DNA of 64,000 nt. Origin: Pogonophryne albipinna (taxonomy: Eukaryota > Chordata > Actinopteri > Perciformes > Artedidraconidae). The notes beneath the pieces were generated by a model that did no database searches, had not been told where the DNA came from, and worked only from the letters and a program-made list of their open reading frames with translations. Below are positions 22,630 through 33,446 of this stretch, one piece after another. The DNA lies in assembly GCA_028583405.1 (NCBI GenBank), contig CM053258.1, positions 5,285,238-5,349,237 on the forward strand, given 5' to 3'. The position numbers and the translations under genes were made by a program. Each line of letters begins with the position of its first letter. Position 1 is the stretch's first letter.

Positions 22630-23065
22630 GTTTGATGTGTTAAGTTTTGGGTTTATTTTGCTGTTCTGTGTTCCCTGTCTCATGTTTTCTTCCTTGTGTC
22701 TTGTCTGGTCCTACTTCCTGTGTGTGCCTTCCTGTGGTTAGTTTCCCTGGTGTGTCTGATTGTCTCATTGTGTTCACCTGTTGCCCTTGTGTTTCTCCCT
22801 CCTTTACCCAGCTGTTTCTTGTCCCGTGATTACCCCTCTGTATTTAGTCTTGTCTTTCCCTGTGTTCCCCTGTCGGTTCATTGTTTGTCTCTCCTGTCTC
22901 CCTCCATGTTGGTCACGGTCAGTTTTGTGTGTTTATGCTACCTTGTGCTATGTTTTCGATTCATGCCATGTTTTTGTTTATCAGCTTTTGTTTCTAGACC
23001 TTTTACCTTTTTTGTCTTTTTAAAACTGCATTTGAGTCCTAAAATTCCCGGATCCTGACTCCCCT
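22630..23065 (+). mobile_element. LTR-like or LINE-UTR-like pyrimidine-rich segment
   Basis: A strongly T/C-rich, G-containing stretch ends with AAAACTGCATTTGAGTCC, close to the end of the segment at 16798-17079. That terminal block is typical of fish LTRs. It is open in two frames only because it lacks A. Boundaries are uncertain. Confidence 0.35.
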
Positions 23066-24178
23066 TTCTGGTTTACACTACAGTTCAATAATGATGACAG
23101 ATCTTTGGGATTAACCAAACAAACACTAACACCTAAATAATAAAAACACTAAACCACGTGTGGATTATATACTTACCCTCCATTTCATTCATTATCTTTC
23201 AATATCTGCATGGCTCTTTGTGTATCATGTCTTCCATGTATACAGGACAAGCAATGTTTGTATCCCTGCAGGGACCAATGAAGAAGTTGATTTAGTAATT
23301 TTAGTCATAAACTGAAATCATCTGATATTAAAAAGCTGATTTTACTTGTTGCCAAGATGGAGTTAATGTACCGAGGCATGTTAATGAAAGCCTCATTATT
23401 GTGTGGATGTGAGAGCAGAGGGAGATGTCTGTGAGATGTTATTCAGCGCTCACCTCACTCGCACACTATCACGTCTGTCCTGCTCTGGCCTGATGTCGGC
23501 AGGTAAGTCCTCTCTCAGACCGAGGCTCGTTCCCGCTCAGATGCACAGACGCCTCTCTTTGCAGCTCATGGAAAGTATTTGGCTAACCTTCGGCAACTGC
23601 TTTAAGTAAACATCTATTTCCAGTCGAGATTGCAAAGCAGGTTTTCACATTTCACAACGATCGTTCTGTCCTTATCGACAGGATGCGAAATGCAAACAAG
23701 CCACATTTCAGACTTAGTTAATTTCACTCAGGTGGTTTCGAGTAATTTAAGTGTACATATACTGTCTGGATTTGGATTAGCCTGCTGTAGATGAATGAGT
23801 CAACCAAGAAGGTGCATGAAACGCTCACTGCAAAGCCCCATACAGTAAGGGGTTTCCACATTTTCTTTAGAAAGACTTATCCAGGACTTTCCAGGGACAT
23901 AACATGCCATAGTTGCAGGCACAGATCAAGCTTAACTACAGATATAACATTTGGAATTTTAATAATTAGAAATAGCATGTGACCGTCGCACTTTGTAAAG
24001 ACTGGCAAATCAAAATAAATGATGCAACTTTGGCAGAACCACTTACAGACAGCAGAACTTACAGTTATACCTAAAATAAGAACTACATTAGGTTTAGTGA
24101 CCTTTGTCATTATGGTTATAATAATAAACATGTGGTCAATCTTAGGTTGAATGGCAGACTTGTTTGTAAAAAAAAGAA
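23066..24178. other. Unassigned DNA
   Basis: A good donor-like GGCAG/GTAAGT lies at about 23500, but no convincing acceptor or protein is found upstream. Nothing else is recognised. Confidence 0.4.
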
Positions 24179-24310
24179 AGATGTCCTATTATGCTTTTGG
24201 GGATTTTCCCTTTCCAGTAGTGGGTATATAGGTTTTTGTTCATATAAATGGTCTGCAAAGGCTCAAATCCCTGTGTTCCCTCCAGCGGGACTTTCTCTCC
24301 CACACACTCA
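24179..24310 (+). mobile_element. Fragment of a TTAA-type element end
   Basis: GATGTCCTATTATGCTTTTG and GGTCTGCAAAGGCTCAAATC resemble the sub-terminal part of fish piggyBac/Kolobok-like MITEs. The end ACCTATCATGC at 30661 is of the same type. No matching opposite end is seen, and the TTAA itself is degraded. Confidence 0.4.
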
Positions 24311-25141
24311 ACTAAAGAAATGTTGCTCTCTTTTCTTAAAATGGTTCCTTTGTACCGTTTTTGGAGGCCTGAAGTGGTAAAACTGTTGGCTATTCGGAAT
24401 AAAAACATGGTTTACAGAGAAGTCATGAAGCCAATAGGGAGCCAGTGCCTCAGGTTGGAAATCAATGTTTTAACTTACTTTGACTTCATAAGATCCAGCT
24501 GAATATCACAACACTATGGTGTTTCATGACAGCTTCAGACATTGAAGCTGACAGCATGTCGTTGAAGAAGAAAGATGTTAAATAGTTTGTACAAGCCTTT
24601 TTCCAGCCTCATCTCCTGCGGCTGAGACTATTGAGGAAAAGTGTTGATTTCGCCACCGCAGATAATTTCAGTAAATTCCAGACTCCATGTGTTATCGGTC
24701 GTACTCACGCAGCATCATCTGACCTTCTGTTATGACTAAGCGCAGCGGGGTCCCTGTGGGGAGGAGACGGTGAAGAGGGATGACAACGAGAAATCCTCCA
24801 TGTGAATCGAACACAAAGGGGAGGCTGGGAGTGTTTAATTCAACATCTGGAGTCTATTCATCAATTTCTTATTGATGGTAATTATTGCTGTGGGAGGAAC
24901 GGTGGATAACCTCTATCATATGCAGACAAAGCTGAGCCATTTTACACCAGTTGCATTCACTCACACACTCAGCCAGTGTTACACTAAGTGTTTATTGTGC
25001 GAGGAGACTTTGGTTTTTCAGATTTTCTTTGGAGAACATTCTCAGTCATACTTGATTTTGTTTATCAGCAAACGTTTCCTCTTATTTTTATATCGTCTAA
25101 AGATTCAAAGGTAACATGCTTACGCTGAATATAGTTTAGAG
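24311..25141. other. Unassigned DNA
   Basis: No gene or repeat is recognised. Confidence 0.5.
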
Positions 25142-25277
25142 CAGGGGTGCCCACACTTTTTTGGCTGGTGAGCTACTTTTGAAATTACCAGCTCACCGAG
25201 GTCTACCAACCAAAAATAAAATCCCAAATTGCAAGGGTTGCTGAATAACACGTTTTATTTATATGGGATAACTACAA

Positions 25278-26150
25278 TAGGGCTGCAACAAACGACTCAT
25301 TTGATAATCGATTAATCTATCGATTAATGAAACGATTAATCGACTATTCGGACTATTACTGTATGCCTTGCACAATTTCTCAAGCGCTCTTATTTAGCCA
25401 TCAACTTTTAGATTTAGCTTGAGGTTGTTTTAGGCATGTGGAAACTAGCAATGAAGACAATAAAGATGAATACTTGATTCAAAAATACATATATTATTAA
25501 ATTAACATAACAAATTGTTTACAAAATTAACATTGCTTTTTATTTAAATTAAATAAATAATATTTCACATCAAAAGAAACAACAATGTTTTAACAAATCG
25601 TATTAAATAATCTGATGACAGAACTGTAAACAGAATATCTGAAACTTTAACAAAATAAAGAGTAACTCAGTTTCCTCTAATCATTAACCCATGTTTGTAT
25701 AATTGAGTTAACTCCGTGTGTTGCTGCTAGCATACATAACACCTGACGTGGAAACGTTACTCGTGAACGGGGCTACAGAGCTACTAGAAAGACAGTCGAA
25801 CCCGGTGCATTCCTCCGTCTGAATGTGGAGCACTTTTGCTAAATGTTTAGACAAATTGCTCGTGTTACCGCCCTTACATGATAAACTCTCTTGGCAACGA
25901 GCATTGTCCACCTCAAGACGGGTAACATTTAACCACACCTTGGAGCGCTTCTCTCCGCAATCCCCGCCGTGTGTTGCTGCATGTAGCAGCTGCGTGTGTG
26001 TAAACTGCCCCGCCCCCTCGCACACAGACGGGGGAGAGAGAGATCTCGTCTTGATTGGAAAGATCCGACCATAGACGCATTTGTTTGTCTTTTTGCATGT
26101 TAGAAACGAGTTGGCGACACTAAGACTGCAAGATAATGTTTGTGTAGCAA
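25278..26150 (-). mobile_element. Second hAT inserted in the first
   Basis: TAGGGCTGCAACA followed by alternating ATCGATTAATC blocks is the end of a very common fish hAT family. A BED-finger frame on the minus strand (25708-26025) fits it. The right end was not found. The limit is set by where the outer element's zinc-finger frame loses its expected continuation (about 26158). Confidence 0.5.
25708..26025 (-). pseudogene. Degenerate BED finger, inner hAT
   Basis: The frame shows VWLNVTRLEVDNARCQES, then CKGGNTSNLSKHLAKVLH. The order is a Cys region, the GGNTSNLxKHL signature and a closing His, as in BED-type hAT proteins. The C-x2-C pair has decayed (C-Q-E-S). No catalytic domain follows. 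The upstream ~40 residues read through the 5' region and are unlikely to be native. Confidence 0.5.
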
Positions 26151-26380
26151 TAATACATGACCTTTCTCTTTCTCAACTCGCTACTCGGAGGGAAGTCGGT
26201 GTCATATGCCTTGTGAACACTCCGATAATGCCTCTCCACGTTACCTTTCTTTGGCAGAGCAACGCTTGCTTTACAAATAAGGCTAATAACCTTTGAATGT
26301 GACATCACAAACAAATATTCTTCCTCACATTCTGGGTGGAAGTGGTATGTCTTTAGCTTCTTGCTTGGTCCCGCACTCAT
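26120..26380 (-). pseudogene. N-terminal zinc finger of outer hAT transposase
   Basis: The frame starts MSAGPSKKLKTYHFHPECEE and continues LICKAS, VERHYRSVH and DFPPSSELRKRKV. This is the N-terminal finger of a fish hAT group related to GTF2IRD2/ZBED5-like proteins. The native protein would have C-x2-C, but here the second Cys is Ser (C-K-A-S). The His pair H-x4-H is intact. After RKRKV the frame switches to unrelated residues, marking the border of the nested insertion. It is not functional. Confidence 0.6.
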
Positions 26381-26664
26381 TTTGTTGTTTGTCTCTTGTT
26401 TGTCTCTTTAACTTAATTTGAGTTTTCCCGGCACATGACTGATTTTGTATCGCTTTGCATTCTGGGTTAACAGATTGGAAAGCGATAGGTCGCTTTTTCT
26501 GTCAATCAAGTAAACTCCGGAATTAAGTGGCAGGGAGGCCAAGGGAGGAGGGATCAAAACCTGTTTTGTCTATTTTAACGGAGCTGGATTTTTTTTTTTT
26601 ATGAATGACTCGCGATCTACCAGCATTGCCCGGTCGACCGCGGTCGACGTACTGGGTACCTCTG

Positions 26665-27165
26665 GAGGGTCCCATTTCCGGAAAGGCACAAACATTTGGG
26701 TTACTTTAAAGCTTTGGATCAAGCAATGATTGGAAAATAAATGTTAGATTACACGATCTTTGTAAACTACAAATGGTTGTATAGAAAGCTTCATTGGCGG
26801 TTGAACAATGTGTCATCTGGTCTTATTATATTACTAACATGACAATACAGTTGAGCCGTTAAAAGAGCTAATGCTGCGCCAATCAGTGTTTTTATATCTT
26901 AACAATAAACCAAATGACATTGCGTAGTGTAAGCGTTGTTCCTTGAAATGACAAAGATGTTACTAATTTTAAGAAATGCCCTTATCTTTCTTTTCCCAAG
27001 TCCCCATGAGGTTTCAAGACAGGAAGTCACTTGTCCAGATCAACAAATCACAACAAAAAAAGAACAACAACATGTTTGAAACGAAGATGTTGCCACTTTC
27101 GACATATCTAGGCTATCCTTCACCCCAGTTTTTGTGCTAAGCTACGATTTTTTTACCAGTGAAAG
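26665..27165. other. Unassigned DNA
   Basis: No gene or repeat is recognised. Confidence 0.5.
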
Positions 27166-27581
27166 CAGGGTTGCCAACTCTCATGGACCACTGACATAAT
27201 GATAATATATAATAATAATTCAAGTACATTCTTTCAAACTGCTAGTCACATCCTCATGTAAATGGCAATTTATCGAGGTCAGAAAAGTTATCGAGTTCAT
27301 TTTTATTTATCGTACGATAAGTCAATTAATTGCTTATCGCGACAGGCCTATGCACACAATAAAACAGTGGATGTGTTTGACTTTCATTAGTGAATGAAAC
27401 TTTGTGCCCTTTATAGTCTGTGTCCAATATTGTGTATTTGTATATATTGTATGTTTATCCGATATATATATGCTAAGGTCCCGCTACTGACACGATAGCA
27501 GTCATTTAGTGCGCATATGTGTAATTAAACCCATGATATCAAAATCTCACTCCAGCCAGGTACCCAAAGTTTGCAACCCTG
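27166..27581. mobile_element. Compact relative of the 12.8-kb element, 416 bp
   Basis: The ends CAGGGTTGCCAAC and GTTTGCAACCCTG are inverted with one mismatch. GTGAAAG (27159-27165) and GTTAAAG (27582-27588) flank it, a 7-nt near-duplication. The right 267 bp match, inverted, 6310-6571. No coding capacity: a MITE of the family. Confidence 0.8.
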
Positions 27582-27588
27582 GTTAAAG

Positions 27589-28408
27589 TTGAGGAATCAG
27601 TGATACTAATACAAAAACTGAACTCAACACCCAGACAAATAGCCCCACAAGGAGATTTACCATCTTTCTCTCTCCCACTGCCGCATTCTCTTCATACATC
27701 AATGGCCTTTATCCTCCTGGATGGAATAGTCTTGTGTGGCCACTTTGTTTGTTTCCCATTAGCAGAGCCCACACACAGAACAGACCGTGGGGAGATATTC
27801 GCTTAACTCGATAAAACGCGGATTGAATTAGCTGACTCCACACAAGTTTATCTTCATATTTCCAGATTAAATGACATATAATGGACGTTAAGATGGAGAT
27901 AAATCCAGGAACTTTAATGCTTCATCTCCATGGAGAATGAAATGTGGATCCTTCTCTTCTGTAATAGCCACTCTGCAGAGATCCTCCCTGTCTCTGTCTC
28001 TGAGTAATACATTCTTCCCATCCTCTCCCTTTCCCCCCACATGTCAGAGTTCAAACATCTTTAGGCATGAGGATTCCCATGCATCTGCTCCAGCTCTGCA
28101 TCTCCTAAATTATGTCCTTCTTTGTCTTCCCCTTAAAAACAATAGGATGAGTGGGCCTCATAAAGTCAAAGGCTCACCCCCCTGCAGTCGTTTCCCCCCA
28201 AGTCTTACTAATGGGAACCCGCTGCATGTTCAAAGACGAGGATAGAGAGCCCTGCCTGCAGATACCTCAGGAAAGCCCTGACTTTACTATCAAAAGACAG
28301 CAATAGGGTGAGTAGGTGTCATCCCCATTGTCTCATCAACATTGAATCAGGGCACAGCCACTGAAAAACAAGGAGGAAGAAAGGGTGAGCGAAACATCTT
28401 CCTCTCAG
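27589..28408. other. Unassigned DNA
   Basis: No gene or repeat is recognised. Confidence 0.45.
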
Positions 28409-28571
28409 GTTTACGAGACTGGAGGAGAGAGATTGGACGCAGTGGGACTTCGTGTGCCCACAAGTTCGCTTTGATCGCCCTCGCCACCCTGGCTTTGAAA
28501 TGTTTAACACACGGAAAACACCATTCCTCATCAAAAAAGTGCTTCAAAGGGGAGAGAACACGGGAGGCACT
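28409..28571 (+). CDS. Candidate host exon, unrecognised
   Basis: Bounded by a strong acceptor (ATCTTCCTCTCAG, ending 28408) and a consensus donor (GTAAGT from 28572). After one leading base the 163-nt segment is open for 54 codons. The residues look protein-like (RLEERDWTQWDF, FNTRKTPFLIKKVLQRG) and the frame ends on a codon boundary. The next candidate at 35277 begins in the matching phase. No family is recognised. A second + frame and a minus frame are also open here, so it could be a chance or conserved non-coding block. Confidence 0.3.
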
Positions 28572-28634
28572 GTAAGTGACCCTGCCCGGGTAGGAGAGGA
28601 AAAAGAGCGTCAGAGAGGGGCCTGGTGGGGCTAA

Positions 28635-30651
28635 GTAGGCAAGCTTAAATTGCATAGAGCATCCCTTTATGACCAAACATACTAACTTTGATTTATAAAT
28701 TAAATGAAGGATCACTTAGCAGGGCTGAAGGGCTTTTCTCTTTGGAGTTGCAAACACCAGAAACTAGTGATGTGAGGCATAAAGGTGTCACACTTTTCAT
28801 CCAGAAATCTAGCTTAGAGGGAGTAATCTTTCCCATAAAATGCTCTCAAATTAGGTTGGCATCAAATTTAGAAAGTTTGGTGGTATTTCGCGGAATATGT
28901 CAAATAAAATGGCCTGGCTCTTTTTCACATGGTGTCAGTAATGCCAATGGTATGCCAAACAGTTTAAAAAAAAAATGGAAATAAGCTGAAACCCCTCTCA
29001 CAAACCTAGATCCAACAGTAGGCCACATACATTTACATTACTTCATGGACATAATTTAATATCACAGGCATGTAATATATGTTTGTCTGGCACTCGTGTG
29101 ACCCACGCTATCGACCGATTCACATCTAAAATGTACAAACTCTTCATTCGCAGGAAAATCCATACCAGTATCAGCAAAAATCACGTTTACATAATCCTAT
29201 TTTTAGTCCATTTTATTTCCCTTTTCAAAGAGTATGGAGGATCTGGTAAAGCAGAGTTCTGTCTGAGGGGACAGTTAAAGGCTTTACTGCTAATAAAAAC
29301 CAATATGGAGCACATATAGGCCCTGGTTCCTGGAATTGACCTGCAGTAGATGGACCTCCGGGTAGACAAAGCACATGATAGCCGCAGTGAAGCTGTAAAA
29401 TATGCATGTTTTTATCTACATGTACAGGAGCATGTCATGTGATTTCTTAAAATATGTTGTTTGCTTGTGCTGTTTTCAACCACTGAGCTTAAGGAAATTC
29501 TATAAACTCCTAAAAACACTGACAAGAGAGTGTATTGCACCATGTTTCTCTTTTTCTGACCAAATGATAACAGTAACATTATGTTGAGATATAAGTGATG
29601 GTTTTTCTAGTTGATCTACTAAACTGTAACTAAAACACCAACATCAGGTTTAGGTGTATATCCGGCACAATATAGAAATGCAAAAGTTCTTACTAGATTT
29701 ACGACTTAGCATACTGTAGAAAGTTCAGAAATCATACACGAGATAGTGACTAAACATCTTTTTTCACCTGAAGACTAACCAATGTAAATTATCGTTGCCA
29801 GAGCGCAGGTTTCCACATTATTAAAAAAAAATCTACTTTGTGAAGATTTATTTTGGATTTGATTTAATACGGAATGTTACCATTTAGTTTTCTGTTTGTA
29901 TAAATCATTCCGTTTACAGATTTCACAACAGATGCATCAGAGTAAAACAGTAAATTGAAAGCTCCAGACAGCCATCAGTGTAATCATTTCCCAAGAGTTA
30001 ATCTGGTTACATGCTTGAGGTAGCACCGTTTGACTGCTGAGTCATGCCCAATATGATAGAAATCACTGATGTCAGTTTTTGTGTCTGAATCAGCAGTCAG
30101 GAATGTGGTCCCCTGCAGCAACAGAAACAGCGACATGACGTTGACACTGTGTGGGGTTTTTCTTTCAGCCGCCTGTTTTCTCCTTCTTGCTCAACCTTAT
30201 CTCGTTACGTGCCTTGGCACTCTCTGGCAATAGAAACCCAAATACCCTGAGAGTGTTTCCTTGTAAGGCACGCACACATTTAATGGGTTTCCTGAGAAGA
30301 GGTCTTAATGATTAAGTCTTTATTTGTTTGTTTTTTCAAAAAGGTGTTTAAATGTTTCAGTAACCCTTAATAAATCCGTTAGCTACAACTTGTAAATATG
30401 TTATAAATGGTGATTCGTTAGAAAATGGTACTGGGTTTTTTATCAAATTAGGGGGAAGCAAGAGAGTAAGTGGGACTGACAAATGTGAAAAAATAATGTT
30501 TATTTAATCGTAGTAATCTATAACACACATCCAGCTGTTTATCAGCTGTTTATTAATCTTCATGCTTTATGAAAAGGCAAAGATGTAGTCTTAAAAGGTA
30601 GTCTGTGGTAAATGTCCACAATTTATAATAAATCTCTGGTCTTGTAGTTAC
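28635..30651. other. Unassigned DNA
   Basis: AT-rich, no gene or repeat recognised. Confidence 0.5.
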
Positions 30652-30832
30652 TTAAAGGGGACCTATCATGCAAAATGCACTTTTGTACGTCTTATATACA
30701 TGAATATGTGTCCCCGGTGTTCCAGGGAACTCACCAAGTGTCAGAAAACACAACCCTCTCTATTTTCCTCCATACCCAAATCTCTAAAAAAGGGGCTGCA
30801 ACGGATCTGATACAGACTGATCCAGATTTGAA

Positions 30833-30856
30833 CACTTTACTGACGTCAGTAAAGTG
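30833..30856. promoter_or_regulatory. 24-bp perfect palindrome centred on a CRE
   Basis: CACTTTAC, TGACGTCA and GTAAAGTG form one perfect palindrome. The centre TGACGTCA is the consensus site of CREB/ATF factors. The second unit keeps TGACGTCA at 32924-32931 although its flanks differ. A regulatory role is inference. Confidence 0.5.
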
Positions 30857-31663
30857 GTGCTACGGCTACTGGTCAATTCTCCACCTATCAGGGGAATGAG
30901 AGGTTGGGCCACGGCCGGCCATTGTTGCTCGAAAGCGCTGGAGACGCTGTAGTACATATGCCAGGCCTGTAAGTGGCGCTGTAGTCTGCCACAAAAGCAG
31001 CGAAGAAGACTTCCCTTGCATGGTTGCCCTTCTGTTTATTCTCCGCTGTGGCTCTTTTTCTCCCTCCCCGTGGCAAGCGTTTGCGCCTCCTGCTTTAAAA
31101 CAAATGAATAATGACTCTATATAATCATATGTAAGGGATAATGTGCAGCGACACGGTCATTATGGGGAAAAGAACACCGACAGGCTGATCAGGAGCCCGA
31201 CGCGAAGCGGAGGGATCTAGATCGGCATGAAGGTGTTATTAGTTGTATGTATTGATTTAAATTGACATGCATCCGCTAAGAAAAATAGTCCGTTGTTACT
31301 GTTTGAACTAACGTAGCAATGGCAGGAACTGCTTCGATAGTGTTTTTGAGGAGCTTTTTGATTACAGATTTGAAAACATCGTTGCTTGCTTTAAAAGTAG
31401 CACAATTCATTATGTCAAACCTTGGAAAGTATCTAGATACCCCTGCCCTAATGCCAAAGTAACTGCCAACTCCCCTCTCCCGCAGGGGGGCGTGGTCAGT
31501 TGCAGCTCACAGAATCAGCCCCCTGCAAAAACAGGGCTGGAAAGAGCAAATAGAGCGAAATGAGGCATGGCTAAAATGCAGGATTTGCAGTTTGGTATTT
31601 TGAAAAAAAATATATATATTTATTTATACACTTTATATAGGTATGGCCCTACAATATATGTTT

Positions 31664-31667
<4 letters not shown>

Positions 31668-31698
<31 letters not shown>
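31668..31698. repeat. (AT)n microsatellite, left of the hAT
   Basis: Pure AT units. A matching AT-rich tract continues right of the hAT at 32722-32751, so the hAT inserted within one AT repeat. Confidence 0.9.
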
Positions 31699-31701
<3 letters not shown>

Positions 31702-32721
31702 GGCTGTCAAACGATTAAAAATTTTAATCAGATTAATCACAGCTTAAAAATTAATTGATCATGATTAATCACCATTCGAACTATGTCCAAAATATGCCAT
31801 TTCTTTATGTATATTGTTGTGGGAATGGAAAGATAAATGAAAGAAGGCGGATATATCCATTTAACATACAGTATCTATGTTTATTATAACATTTTTCTGC
31901 GTGTCAAAATGAAAGACAATCCACACACCTATCAATCATCAAACCGTGGGGTCTTAATTCATTACGTGTTGATTTCTATCAACGGGGGGGTACTTCAGGA
32001 AAGTCGACGGGGGGGGGGTTAGTGGAGTACTTGTGACCACAGAGTGCGAACGTTGTGATCAGCTGTTTTAGCGCAGTTCTCCAGTGAAGGGGGGGAAGTC
32101 TCCCTCCGCAGCCGGTTGGCGTAGTTTTGGCACAGTTCCGTTGTACAGACCGACGTTAACAGCAGCCCTGTATGTGCACACGGAGACCGACTCTGTCGTC
32201 CGGTGATCTAACCGCCTTCTGGAAAAGCTTCACAAGTACGTCGGTACGCAAATGCGCTTTGTGACACAAGTTTCAGATTACGCACATAACCTGCGTACCA
32301 GTTATGTGCACCCCTGTACTACAGCAAAAGTATTCTCCGTCGGGACTTCCTGCAACAACACCGACATTATCAAAGATGTTCTATTGAGAAGACGATCACT
32401 ACGTGACAAAAGTTTTCAAAACAGTTTCTAGTCTTCGGTATTTCCAGACAAGTGGCTCCTGAAATCAATCTTACTAACTGCTGTCTGTGCAATTTACAAA
32501 CAATTTGACTTTATTTAGCTTACTTTAACATCATTTTTCATGGTGGGGCTAAGCCATTTATTGGTATGGGTGTAGCCTACCCCAGCCATACCCTGGCGCT
32601 GCCACTGGTGGCACGTATGGGGCGGGCCATTCTGCACATGCGTTAAATGCGTTAAATATTTTAACGCAATTAATTCAAAAAATTAATTACCGCCGTTAAC
32701 GCGATAATTTTGACAGCACTA
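31699..32721. mobile_element. hAT element of the TAGGGCTGTCAA family, 1.0 kb
   Basis: The left end TAGGGCTGTCAAACGATTAA and the right end, inverted, TAGTGCTGTCAAAATTATCG are typical of an abundant fish hAT family. ATATATAT flanks both sides, an 8-bp duplication, though in a low-complexity context. The interior has no transposase frame. Two interior blocks recur inside the 12.8-kb composite. Confidence 0.75.
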
Positions 32722-33446
32722 ATATATATATATAGATATAATATATATATTTATAATTTCAAAATGCACTTTGTGATGTCTTTTATAGCCAACATAAATA
32801 TGTGTCCCCGGTGCGTCGGGGAACTCACGCAGCGTCAGAAAATAAAACCCTCTCTTTTTTCCTCCGTAACCAAATCTTTTAAAAACGGGTGTACAACGAG
32901 CGGATACAGATTTGCTGCTGATCTGACGTCAAATCGGCAGCGGACCCACAGAAAGTTGCTATCAGAAACAATGCCTGACGTGTTTTGGCCGTAATCTCGT
33001 CTTTGTTTGCATTAGCAAGCCCGCTAACACTCAGAGCTAACCTGTACTGTAGAGCACATGTGTTTAAAAAGCAGGAAATGAAAAAAAGGAACTCACCTTG
33101 TAATAAATCCGCAAGAGAAAAAGCATTTGAGCTCCATATTGTTTCAGAAATAATCTTTGATGTGGTTTACAACAGGATGGCATTTTATCACAGCAGAATT
33201 TAACTTTATCTCCGGTAGAATTCTGATCAGGCATTAGCTCCGCCTCCTCTTTTTTTTTTTTTCAAGCTAAGGACCCAAGATCCGCGTTTCTCTAACAGGG
33301 CTGCAAAAGAGGGGTATGAGTAGTATGAGGCATGGCTACAATGGGTGAACTGTTTGGTATTTTAAGCAAAAAACGTCACAGACATGTTTTGTATAGGTAT
33401 GGCCCTACAATATATTTTTCCAATATAGCATAATAGGTTCACTTAA

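Larger units (their letters stand above)
25142..26664 (-). mobile_element. hAT element remnant, 1.5 kb, interrupted
   Basis: The left end CAGGGGTGCCCACAC is followed by GGTGAGCTACTTTTG. The right end reads, inverted, CAGAGGTACCCAGTAC and is preceded by GCGATCTACC. Such ends and 'gagctac/gatctac' sub-termini belong to a common fish hAT group. A zinc-finger fragment of its transposase is on the minus strand (26120-26380). No target duplication is visible. A second hAT starts inside at 25278. Confidence 0.7.
30656..33442. mobile_element. Head-to-tail pair of TTAA-type elements
   Basis: TTAA lies at 30652-30655 and 33443-33446. The left end begins AGGGGACCTATCATGC and the right end is GCATAATAGGTTCAC. 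Unit 1 (30656-~31668) and unit 2 (~32757-33442) share GCACTTT..., ATGTGTCCCCGGTG, AACCCTCTCT and TATGGCCCTACAATATAT. Unit 1 lacks its right end and unit 2 its left end. The gap holds AT repeats and a hAT (31699-32721). The minus frame at 30888-31076 starts MPRGGRKRATAENKQK and is unrecognised. Confidence 0.8.

Noticed and set aside
22647..23058. Hydrophobic, Cys-rich open frames suggesting a membrane protein
   Set aside because: The stretch is T/C-rich and lacks A, so stops are rare and Leu, Phe, Ser, Cys and Val codons dominate. It looks like retroelement UTR/LTR sequence.
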